Assembly: GCA_016874315.1 (NCBI GenBank)
Contig: VGTX01000075.1
Span: 1 to 5,654 of the forward strand
Source: Gammaproteobacteria bacterium
GTDB lineage: Bacteria; Pseudomonadota; Gammaproteobacteria; Berkiellales; Berkiellaceae
Direction of reading: 5' to 3'
DNA length: 5,654 nucleotides
Part shown: in pieces, positions 1 to 5,654 of the stretch
Layout: every line of letters begins with the position of its first letter
How positions within the stretch are numbered: position 1 is the stretch's first letter
Position numbers and translations under genes: made by a program
Notes under the pieces: model-generated
What the model saw: the letters and a program-made list of their open reading frames with translations, nothing else
Told to the model about the DNA's origin: nothing
Databases searched by the model: none

Positions 1-725
1 TTAATCAAATCGTTGGAATGAATATTGGCGAAAAGAAAACAATTGAATACACTCCTGTCGAATATCAAGCAGAGCAAAATATGCCAAGCCTTGAGCCTGT
101 TTCTATGGAAGTTGAGATTGTTGGCGTGAAAGAAATTGCTCCAGCAACCGATCTTGAATTGATGAGTTCTATTCTTGAGCTAAAAAATGTTCAAACCGAT
201 GAGCCAGCTCAAGCAATTGCAACATGGGTCAATGGCACCATTCGTGAATTGAACGTTCAAAAAGCGTTCCGTATCAATGAAGAGCGTTTGCTTAAGACAT
301 TAGATGCAGTTTATCAGTTTGAAATTCCTCAAGCATATCTTGAGAATACATCTGTGAAAGCTAATGAAACACCAGCAAGCCGTCGTCATGAAATCAAATT
401 AGATTTGGTTTTAGAAGCTTACCGCAAGTCTCTTGGTGAAATTAGCATTAGCAATCAAGCTGTTGATTTCATTGCTAAAGTATATGCTCAAGACCATGGT
501 GTTCCTCTTCAGATGCTCGATTCTTTCTTGCAGAATATCCCAGCTGTCAAAAAAGATTTTGAACTAAAAATGATGAGACGCGCTATTATCATCAAGCTAT
601 TAGAGATGATCGGCGATCGTTCTATGCTAGGTGTTGAGAGCAATGCCGCTCCAGCAGCGATTGAGGCAAAACCTCATGAGCATGTTCATGGACCTGATTG
701 CAAACATCATCACCATTCTGAGTGA
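1..725 (+). CDS. tig: Trigger factor, C-terminal part (5' end outside window)
   Basis: Ribosome-associated chaperone and peptidyl-prolyl isomerase that meets nascent chains at the exit tunnel. The frame is open from base 3 (240 codons, then TGA), so the gene starts upstream; the ATG at base 18 is internal. The first residues (NQIVGMNIGEKKTIEYTPVEY) match the end of the FKBP-like PPIase domain, where trigger factors carry a G-x-x-x-GE block and then an EY motif. The rest fits the helical C-terminal domain, ending in a conserved-type segment FELKMMRRAIIIKLLE. Sequence similarity is weak, and compared with E. coli the segment between the two arm regions appears about 20 residues shorter (around bases 345-380). 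The protein ends in a tail with seven His and one Cys, absent from E. coli trigger factor. The position upstream of clpP, clpX and lon is the classical tig locus and strengthens the call. Confidence 0.88.
   Translation, partial: NQIVGMNIGEKKTIEYTPVEYQAEQNMPSLEPVSMEVEIVGVKEIAPATDLELMSSILELKNVQTDEPAQAIATWVNGTIRELNVQKAFRINEERLLKTLDAVYQFEIPQAYLENTSVKANETPASRRHEIKLDLVLEAYRKSLGEISISNQAVDFIAKVYAQDHGVPLQMLDSFLQNIPAVKKDFELKMMRRAIIIKLLEMIGDRSMLGVESNAAPAAIEAKPHEHVHGPDCKHHHHSE
675..716 (+). other. His-rich metal-binding-like tail of trigger factor
   Basis: The last codons before the tig stop encode HEHVHGPDCKHHHH: seven histidines and a cysteine within 14 residues. His/Cys tails of this kind bind Ni, Zn or Cu in other proteins, such as the C-terminal tail of the PPIase SlyD. 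The composition is seen directly; metal binding here is inferred. Confidence 0.6.
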
Positions 726-1420
726 TTCGATTTCTCTGGGTGCGAGTCCTGTTCGGACTCGCCCTATATTCTTCCCTCTGTTATTCGTTTCCTCCTCGAG
801 ATTTTCTCGAAGCGAAGAAGTTTTTAAAAACACTTCCTTATGAATCGCAACCCACTACTCTTTATTGCAATGCCTGTTGGACGGCTGATGGCCGTGTCAT
901 CTCAGGGTGTCCTGAGGGCTGGACGGAAGACGACTGTAAATTAGAATGGGATCATATCGTTCCCGCTTCATTATTAGGTGTGAATCTTCCATGCTGGCAA
1001 GAAAATGCTTGTCCTTGGAATCCTAAAAAAAATAAACGCTCTTGCTGCCAAGAGATTTCACCAGAATTCGCTCTTCGCGAAGCTAATGTTTATAATATCC
1101 TTCCTGTTTTAAAGAAAATTAATAGAGCTCGCTCAAATTTTTTGCCAGGAATTGTTTATAATCGTCAACGATCGTTAGAATTATGTGGAATGTGGATTGA
1201 TCCTAAAACACATACTTTTGAGCCTCCCGATCATTTAAAAGGTCGTATTGCACGTATATATTTACATATGTATCAAGAATATAGATTCCCCATATCTCAA
1301 AGAAGACTTCAGATCATAGCCGAATGGGACCGAAAATATCCCGCAAATTTTGAAGAGAAAAGATATATTATCCTCTTGAATAAAAACCTTTTTATGGGTC
1401 AGAATAGAGAGAATATATAA
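722..1420 (+). CDS. endA: Endonuclease I family secreted nuclease (EndA/Vvn-like)
   Basis: Predicted periplasmic or secreted DNase of the beta-beta-alpha-metal (His-Me finger) endonuclease I family, 232 aa, close to E. coli EndA. Residues 1-22 look like a Sec signal peptide: Arg at 3 and 8, hydrophobic core [10 protein letters not shown], probable cleavage near CYS/FPP. The catalytic core is EWDHIVPAS with general-base His78, then [16 protein letters not shown] with metal-ligand Asn134 and Arg137, matching HNLQPAVGEVNGDRGNF in EndA. The residue before the catalytic His is Asp77, where EndA and Vvn have Glu. Nine cysteines remain after the signal peptide, as expected for a disulfide-bonded exported nuclease. 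A further match is [17 protein letters not shown], like the EndA segment around ARARGAIARTYFYM. The GTG start overlaps the tig TGA by 4 nt and has no visible Shine-Dalgarno, suggesting translational coupling; a GTG at 740 is an alternative start giving a shorter signal peptide. Confidence 0.88.
   Translation: MIRFLWVRVLFGLALYSSLCYSFPPRDFLEAKKFLKTLPYESQPTTLYCNACWTADGRVISGCPEGWTEDDCKLEWDHIVPASLLGVNLPCWQENACPWNPKKNKRSCCQEISPEFALREANVYNILPVLKKINRARSNFLPGIVYNRQRSLELCGMWIDPKTHTFEPPDHLKGRIARIYLHMYQEYRFPISQRRLQIIAEWDRKYPANFEEKRYIILLNKNLFMGQNRENI
742..762 (+). other. Perfect GC-rich stem-loop just after tig stop
   Basis: GCGAGTCC (742-749) and GGACTCGC (755-762) are perfect reverse complements around the 5-nt loop TGTTC. 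The 8-bp stem begins 17 nt after the tig stop, where an intrinsic terminator would be expected, but the following bases (CCTATATTCTTCC) are not a U-tract. It lies inside the signal-peptide codons of the endonuclease gene. The structure is read directly; a role as attenuator, mRNA stabiliser or brake on translation of the downstream gene is inference. Confidence 0.55.
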
Positions 1421-1434
1421 TTAATGTTATAAAT

Positions 1435-1440
1435 AGAGGT
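1435..1440 (+). promoter_or_regulatory. Ribosome binding site of clpP
   Basis: AGAGGT ends 6 nt before the ATG at 1447. It is a good Shine-Dalgarno match at normal spacing and supports that start. Confidence 0.7.
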
Positions 1441-1446
1441 CGTATT

Positions 1447-2046
1447 ATGATATATCCGTCATCTCAATTAGTCCCTATGGTTGTTGAGCAAACGTCAAGA
1501 GGCGAGCGCGCATATGATATCTATTCACGACTTTTAAAAGAACGAGTAATTTTTCTCGTTGGCCCTGTCGAAGATTACAGCGCAAATCTTATTGTTGCTC
1601 AACTTCTTTTTTTAGAAGCTGAAAATCCAGAAAAAGAAATTTCTCTCTATATCAACTCTCCTGGCGGATCGGTTTCTGCAGGATTGGCTATCTACGATAC
1701 AATGAATTTTATTAAATCTCCTGTATCAACTCTATGTATGGGTCTTGCTGCAAGTATGGGAGCATTTTTGCTTTCTGCTGGTGCAAAAGGAAAACGATAT
1801 GCCCTCCCTCACTCCCGTGTCATGATCCATCAACCACTAGGTGGTTTTCAGGGACAGGCAAGTGATATTAAAATTCATGCTGAAGAAATGTTAAAGGTTA
1901 AACATACCTTACATGATATTTTGGCAAGAAACACAGGGAAATCTTTAGAGCAAATCGATCGCGATTGCGATAGAGATTATTTCTTGTCTGCTCAACAAGC
2001 AAAAGAATATGGCTTAATTGATGAAGTCATGATAGAAAGAAAATAA
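1447..2046 (+). CDS. clpP: ATP-dependent Clp protease proteolytic subunit ClpP
   Basis: Serine peptidase of family S14 that forms the tetradecameric degradation chamber fed by ClpX (and ClpA where present) in the cytosol. Complete at 199 aa against 207 in E. coli. The catalytic triad is Ser103 (GLAASMGAF), His128 (VMIHQPLGG) and Asp177 (CDRDYFLSA), at the same 25- and 49-residue spacing as the E. coli triad. The oxyanion-region motif [16 protein letters not shown] and the head-domain helix following GQASDI are intact. The N-terminal [29 protein letters not shown] matches the E. coli protein almost residue for residue. The part ahead of the processed N-terminus is only about 7 residues (MIYPSSQ) against 14 in E. 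coli, so self-processing would remove a shorter propeptide. It starts 26 nt after the endonuclease stop and is probably cotranscribed with it. Confidence 0.98.
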   Translation: MIYPSSQLVPMVVEQTSRGERAYDIYSRLLKERVIFLVGPVEDYSANLIVAQLLFLEAENPEKEISLYINSPGGSVSAGLAIYDTMNFIKSPVSTLCMGLAASMGAFLLSAGAKGKRYALPHSRVMIHQPLGGFQGQASDIKIHAEEMLKVKHTLHDILARNTGKSLEQIDRDCDRDYFLSAQQAKEYGLIDEVMIERK

Positions 2047-2062
2047 AATCACTCAACTTCGT

Positions 2063-2081
2063 GCCGTAATCGGCTTATTTT
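2063..2081 (+). terminator. Weak terminator-like mini-hairpin after clpP
   Basis: GCCG (2063-2066), loop TAAT, CGGC (2071-2074), followed directly by TTATTTT. The arrangement of GC stem then T run is that of an intrinsic terminator, but the stem has only 4 bp. At best it would end transcription partially after clpP. Confidence 0.25.
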
Positions 2082-2119
2082 CATTGCTGGTCACCCTGCT
2101 AGTGATCATGCAATGAAAA
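2078..2119 (+). repeat. 42-nt near-perfect inverted repeat between clpP and clpX
   Basis: TTTTCATTGC (2078-2087) pairs perfectly with GCAATGAAAA (2110-2119). Inside, TGGTCAC (2088-2094) pairs with GTGATCA (2102-2108) with one G-U pair and a single bulged T at 2109. The result is 17 bp closed by the 7-nt loop CCTGCTA. Neither strand has a T-tract beyond the stem, because the T and A runs are themselves paired, so it does not read as a simple terminator. It may be an mRNA processing or stability element, or one copy of a dispersed palindromic repeat. Confidence 0.75.
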
Positions 2120-2128
2120 AGATATAAT
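2100..2128 (+). promoter_or_regulatory. Candidate sigma70-type promoter for clpX
   Basis: A perfect -10 box TATAAT lies at 2123-2128, with TAGTGA (3 of 6 matches to TTGACA) 17 nt upstream at 2100-2105. Transcription would start near 2135 and leave a leader of about 30 nt to the clpX ATG at 2166. The -10 match is strong, the -35 poor, and such boxes arise by chance in AT-rich DNA. Confidence 0.35.
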
Positions 2129-2165
2129 GCGTTTGATTGTTTCAGACCTTTGGATAAGAATTATT

Positions 2166-3431
2166 ATGAAAAAAAAATCGAATAGTACGCTAACGTGTGC
2201 ATTTTGTGGAAAAAGTGAAGCAGAGGTTCAGCGATTAATTCAAGGACAATCTGAGGATATTAGAATTTGTGATGAATGCGTCGATGCGTGTCAGGAAATT
2301 CTTCATACAGCTGAAGAAATTAATGAAGGCGCTGAGCAGGAAGAAAGCTTTCAACTCCCCACTCCTAAAAAGATTGTTGAGCACTTAAATGATTATGTTA
2401 TTGGACAAGATCATGCAAAGAAAATCCTTTCAGTTGCAGTTTATAACCACTATAAACGTATTTATGATTGTGAGTTAAATGCAAAAAAACATCACACAGC
2501 TGATACCGAAGATACAATTCTAAGTAAATCCAATGTGTTATTAATTGGTCCAACCGGTTCAGGTAAAACTTTATTGGCTGAATCACTCGCAAAATATCTG
2601 CAAGTGCCTTTTGCAATTGCTGATGCAACAACCCTCACAGAAGCAGGATATGTTGGTGAGGACGTGGAAAACGTTATACAAAAATTATTGCAAAAATGTG
2701 ACTACGATGTCGAAAAAGCACAACGTGGGATCATTTATATCGATGAAATTGACAAAATTTCTAGAAAATCTGAAAACCCTTCTATTACCCGAGATGTTTC
2801 CGGTGAAGGTGTCCAGCAAGCTCTCTTGAAAATTATCGAAGGAACTGTTGCTGCTGTTGCCCCTCAAGGCGGGAGAAAGCATCCTCATCAAGAGTTTATT
2901 CATGTTGATACAAGTCAGATCTTGTTTATCTGTGGTGGAGCATTTGAAGGGCTTGATAAAATTATCCAACAACGCCTCGATACTGCCGGTATCGGATTCC
3001 AAGCAACTGTAAAGAAAGCTCAAAAGAAAGCGTATATTCCTTTTGTTGATTCTGATGACTTAGTCAAGTTTGGATTGATTCCTGAGCTTATTGGGCGTCT
3101 TCCTGTTGTGACCGTAGTGGAAGAACTCGATCGTCATAGCTTGCTTGCTGTATTAAGTGAGCCTAAAAACTCTCTCATTAAACAGTTTACAAAACTTTTC
3201 CGCATGGATAATGTCGAAATAGAATTTACTCAAGATGCTTTAGAAACTGTGGCTGACCTTGCGATCGCCCGTAAAACAGGTGCTCGTGGATTGCGCTCAA
3301 TTTTAGAAAAAGTCTTGTTAAATGCAATGTACGAGTTGCCAGGGCAAGAGGGTGCGGAACGCCTTGTTATCAATCGTGAGTATGTTTTAAAAGAATACCC
3401 AAATACTGCAGCCCTCAATAAGGCTGTATAG
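2166..3431 (+). CDS. clpX: ATP-dependent Clp protease ATP-binding subunit ClpX
   Basis: AAA+ hexameric unfoldase that recognises tagged or damaged substrates, unfolds them and threads them into ClpP. Starting at ATG 2166 gives 421 aa (E. coli 424). A start at 2127 would add 13 residues with no family counterpart, and its ATG overlaps the TATAAT box. The N-terminal zinc-binding domain has Cys11, Cys14, Cys35 and Cys38, with two more residues between the Cys pairs than in E. coli. Then come Walker A GPTGSGKT (128-135), pore-1 loop GYVG (161-164), Walker B IDEID with Asp193 and Glu194, the RKH loop (237-239), the ClpP-docking tripeptide IGF (276-278) and the sensor-2 region GARGLRS (372-378). 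With all motifs present it should be a working ClpP partner. The ribosome binding site is weak (TAAG at 2155-2158). Confidence 0.98.
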   Translation: MKKKSNSTLTCAFCGKSEAEVQRLIQGQSEDIRICDECVDACQEILHTAEEINEGAEQEESFQLPTPKKIVEHLNDYVIGQDHAKKILSVAVYNHYKRIYDCELNAKKHHTADTEDTILSKSNVLLIGPTGSGKTLLAESLAKYLQVPFAIADATTLTEAGYVGEDVENVIQKLLQKCDYDVEKAQRGIIYIDEIDKISRKSENPSITRDVSGEGVQQALLKIIEGTVAAVAPQGGRKHPHQEFIHVDTSQILFICGGAFEGLDKIIQQRLDTAGIGFQATVKKAQKKAYIPFVDSDDLVKFGLIPELIGRLPVVTVVEELDRHSLLAVLSEPKNSLIKQFTKLFRMDNVEIEFTQDALETVADLAIARKTGARGLRSILEKVLLNAMYELPGQEGAERLVINREYVLKEYPNTAALNKAV

Positions 3432-3455
3432 TTTCGGTGTAATCAACAATGCAAT

Positions 3456-3460
3456 AGGAG
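3456..3460 (+). promoter_or_regulatory. Ribosome binding site of lon
   Basis: AGGAG ends 5 nt before the ATG at 3466, a strong Shine-Dalgarno. It favours this ATG over the in-frame GTG at 3463, which would be only 2 nt away. Confidence 0.75.
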
Positions 3461-3465
3461 ACGTG

Positions 3466-5654
3466 ATGTTAGAGCCGATTGAATCACATCAGATTTACCC
3501 CGTATTGCCAATGCGAGATGTTGTACTTTTTCCTTCAATGGTAGTACCGCTTTTTGTAGGGCGTATGAAATCGATGTCCGCGATAGAAGCTGCAAATCAT
3601 GATTATCATAAAAAGGTTGTTCTTGTTGCACAACGAGGTGCTGCTGAGAATGATCCACGTTCTGAAGACCTCTATCAAGTAGGGGTCTTGGCTAATGTCT
3701 TGCAGTATTTAAAATTGCCAGATAACACCGTTAAAATCTTGGTGGAAGCCATAGAACGTGTAGAGCTTTTTCAATGGATTCATGAAGAGCCCTACTTAAA
3801 AGCAGCTGTGTCTCCAAACCATGTTGAATTACTCACTGAGCGTGAAAAGGAAATATTGGTCAAACTCCTCATTCAACAGTTTGACCAATATGCCAAATTA
3901 AATAAAAAAATTAATCAAGACACAGTAATGCGTGTTCAAAATGCGCAAGATGCTGAACAAATTACCTATATTATTTCAGCTCATTTGCCAATTAAAACTT
4001 CAGAGAAACAATACCTGCTAGAACTCAGCTCATTAAAAGAGCGCGTTGAGCGCTTGATTGCAATTATTGAGGCAGAGGTCGATCTTCTTCAGGTAGAGCA
4101 AAGAATTCGCTCCAAAGTCAAAAAACAAATGGAAAAAACTCAAAGAGAATATTATCTCAATGAGCAAGTTAAAGCCATTCAAGAAGAGCTTGGTCATCAA
4201 CAGCAAGAATTTGAACTTCTTCGAGCGCAGGTTGCTCAATCTGAAATGCCCCCCGAGGCAAAGGATAAAGCTAATACAGAAATCGATCGGTTGAAAATGA
4301 TGCCTACGCTCTCAGCAGAGGCTGTTGTTTCAAGAAATTATGTTGAAGCCTTACTTGCTTATCCTTGGAATAAAAAAACAACAGATAAGTACGATTTAAA
4401 GCTCGCTTCACAAAAACTCGATCAAGCACATGATGGCCTGGAAAATGTCAAAGACCGTATTCTAGAGCATCTGGCCGTTCAAAAACGTGTTAAAAAAATT
4501 AGAGGACCTATTATTTGCTTAGTTGGACCTCCAGGGGTTGGAAAAACATCTCTTGCAGCATCAATTGCTGAAGCCGTTTCTCGTAAATTTATTCGTATCG
4601 CTCTGGGTGGCGTGCGCGATGAGGCAGAAATTCGTGGACATCGCCGTACATATGTTGGAGCAATGCCCGGGAAAATTATTCAAAAAATCACGAAAGCAGG
4701 GGTCCAAAACCCCCTCATTTTGCTCGATGAAATTGATAAAATGGCCCAGGATTTTCGAGGCGATCCGGCTTCCGCATTGTTAGAGGTACTCGATCCGGAG
4801 CAAAACCATCAATTTAACGATCATTATCTTGATGTGGATGTCGACTTGTCTGATGTCATGTTCCTGGCAACAGCGAATTCATATCAAATCCCTCCAGCTC
4901 TTCTGGACCGATTAGAAGTTATTAACCTTTCTGGGTACACAGAAGATGAAAAAGTGAGCATTGCTCATAATCACCTCATTCCTAAATTGCAAAAAAATCA
5001 CGGTATTAAACCGAAAGATTTAGCTATTACGGATGAGGCGGTTCTTGGTATTATCCGACACTATACCCTTGAGGCTGGTGTCAGAAATCTAGAAAGAGAG
5101 CTTGCAAAAATTTGTCGGAAATCTGTGAAGTTTTCATATGCGAAAGATCTGGAAAAACCTAAAATGCCATTGGCAAACGTCCCAGATTTAGAGCCTTATC
5201 TTGGTGTGCCAAAGTATCGCTATTACCACGAATCTACCGAAGCAAGAGTGGGTGTCGTAAAAGGGCTGGCGTGGACGGAAGTTGGTGGTGAGCAGTTAAC
5301 TATTGAATGTGCTGTATACCCGGGTAAGGGTAAAATGACTCTAACAGGAAAACTCGGCGATATCATGCAAGAGTCAATACAGGCTGCATACTCTGTTGTG
5401 CGCTCTCGCTCCATTCATTGGGGTATCGCTGCAAGCTTTTTTGAAGAGCATGATTTCCATGTGCACGTTCCAGCAGGAGCGACACCCAAGGATGGACCAA
5501 GTGCCGGTATTACAATGTGCACCGCACTCGTGTCAGCACTCATGAATCTCGATGTTCCGCCTGATATTGCAATGACAGGTGAGATTACATTGCGCGGTGA
5601 TGTGTTACGGATCGGAGGCTTAAAGGAAAAACTTCTTGCAGCACGACGCTCTAA
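3466..5654 (+). CDS. lon: ATP-dependent protease Lon (3' end outside window)
   Basis: Cytosolic homo-oligomeric AAA+ serine protease that degrades misfolded and short-lived regulatory proteins. The frame runs unbroken for 729 codons to the window edge; E. coli Lon has 784 residues, so roughly 55 are missing. The substrate-binding N domain begins [21 protein letters not shown] long charged helical, coiled-coil stretch follows at about residues 186-275 ([22 protein letters not shown]). The AAA+ module has Walker [10 protein letters not shown] (354-362), Walker B LLDEID with Asp421 and Glu422, sensor-1 Asn471, arginine finger Arg482 and sensor-2 Arg540. The protease domain carries catalytic Ser679 in PKDGPSAG and Lys722 in GGLKEK, the same numbers as in E. 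coli. It lies 34 nt after clpX with no clear terminator between them, so read-through from clpX is likely. No heat-shock promoter is evident in the gap. Confidence 0.98.
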   Translation, partial: MLEPIESHQIYPVLPMRDVVLFPSMVVPLFVGRMKSMSAIEAANHDYHKKVVLVAQRGAAENDPRSEDLYQVGVLANVLQYLKLPDNTVKILVEAIERVELFQWIHEEPYLKAAVSPNHVELLTEREKEILVKLLIQQFDQYAKLNKKINQDTVMRVQNAQDAEQITYIISAHLPIKTSEKQYLLELSSLKERVERLIAIIEAEVDLLQVEQRIRSKVKKQMEKTQREYYLNEQVKAIQEELGHQQQEFELLRAQVAQSEMPPEAKDKANTEIDRLKMMPTLSAEAVVSRNYVEALLAYPWNKKTTDKYDLKLASQKLDQAHDGLENVKDRILEHLAVQKRVKKIRGPIICLVGPPGVGKTSLAASIAEAVSRKFIRIALGGVRDEAEIRGHRRTYVGAMPGKIIQKITKAGVQNPLILLDEIDKMAQDFRGDPASALLEVLDPEQNHQFNDHYLDVDVDLSDVMFLATANSYQIPPALLDRLEVINLSGYTEDEKVSIAHNHLIPKLQKNHGIKPKDLAITDEAVLGIIRHYTLEAGVRNLERELAKICRKSVKFSYAKDLEKPKMPLANVPDLEPYLGVPKYRYYHESTEARVGVVKGLAWTEVGGEQLTIECAVYPGKGKMTLTGKLGDIMQESIQAAYSVVRSRSIHWGIAASFFEEHDFHVHVPAGATPKDGPSAGITMCTALVSALMNLDVPPDIAMTGEITLRGDVLRIGGLKEKLLAARRS

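Larger units (their letters stand above)
2047..2165 (+). other. Structured clpP-clpX intergenic region
   Basis: The only sizeable non-coding stretch in the window (119 nt). In order it holds a GC mini-hairpin followed by a T-rich run (2063-2081), a 17-bp hairpin (2078-2119), a TATAAT box (2123-2128) and a leader of about 30 nt to the clpX ATG. The other junctions are a 4-nt overlap and gaps of 26 and 34 nt, so this spacer stands out in both length and structure. Confidence 0.7.

Noticed and set aside
776..784. Possible lipobox at Cys20 of the nuclease
   Set aside because: The residues before the Cys are SSL, with Leu at -1 where Gly, Ala or Ser is needed. A signal peptidase I site after CYS fits better.
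796..810. Second small stem TCGAG-ATTTT-CTCGA in the nuclease gene
   Set aside because: Only 5 bp, and fully explained by codons for PRDFLEA. No link to a transcript end can be seen.
1073..1082. Ten-base palindrome CTTCGCGAAG
   Set aside because: It falls in the conserved coding region of the nuclease. A single palindrome of this size is expected by chance.
1288..1295. CCCCATAT, an exact match to the sigma32 -10 consensus, about 150 bp upstream of clpP
   Set aside because: No CTTGAA-like -35 lies at the required spacing upstream (the best is TATCAA at 11 nt, too close and only 3 of 6). It also sits inside endonuclease codons, so it is probably chance.
1416..1421. TATAAT overlapping the endonuclease stop codon, a possible clpP promoter
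   Set aside because: At 17-nt spacing the -35 position reads TATGGG, with almost no match to TTGACA. The surrounding DNA is very AT-rich.
2685..3023. Long open frame on the reverse strand inside clpX
   Set aside because: It is antisense to the conserved AAA+ core, has no recognisable protein motif, and is a by-product of clpX codon use.
3407..3428. Seven-base-pair stem at the end of clpX (TGCAGCC with GGCTGTA, one G-U, 8-nt loop), possible terminator before lon
   Set aside because: It lies in coding sequence, has a large loop and is followed by TAGTTTCGG rather than a T-tract.
3427..3432. TATAGT across the clpX stop as a lon promoter -10
   Set aside because: The -35 position at 17-nt spacing reads TACTGC, a poor match. 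Read-through from clpX explains lon expression without it.

Overview
The window carries a protein quality-control operon on the + strand, in the order tig (3' part), an endonuclease I gene, clpP, clpX and lon (5' part, running off the right edge). The tig-clpP-clpX-lon order is classical for Proteobacteria. ClpP, ClpX and Lon read as clearly gammaproteobacterial: Lon has its catalytic Ser and Lys at residues 679 and 722, the same numbers as in E. coli, and ClpP and ClpX align with E. coli through nearly all motifs. The DNA is AT-rich (roughly 40% GC by eye) and trigger factor is divergent. An AT-rich, possibly host-associated gammaproteobacterium (for example of the Legionellales type) is a reasonable guess, but it is inference only.

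Layout. Bases 1-725: the end of the peptidyl-prolyl isomerase domain and the C-terminal domain of trigger factor, closing with a His-rich tail. Bases 722-1420: a secreted endonuclease I (EndA/Vvn family) whose GTG start overlaps the tig stop by 4 nt. Bases 1447-2046: complete ClpP protease. Bases 2047-2165: the only sizeable intergenic region, with a small GC hairpin, a striking 42-nt hairpin and a candidate promoter for clpX. Bases 2166-3431: complete ClpX unfoldase with zinc finger and ClpP-docking IGF loop. Bases 3466-5654: Lon protease, both catalytic residues present, cut off shortly after the catalytic lysine.

Together the genes cover the folding and degradation of cytosolic proteins. 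Trigger factor binds nascent chains at the ribosome, ClpX unfolds substrates and feeds them to ClpP, and Lon degrades misfolded proteins on its own. The endonuclease is the outsider: an exported nuclease embedded in a cytosolic proteostasis operon.

I see no mobile element, RNA gene or CRISPR array, and no evidence of a wholly new system. The items worth a second look are the inserted endonuclease and the hairpin inside its signal-peptide codons, the metal-binding-like trigger factor tail, and the structured clpP-clpX spacer.
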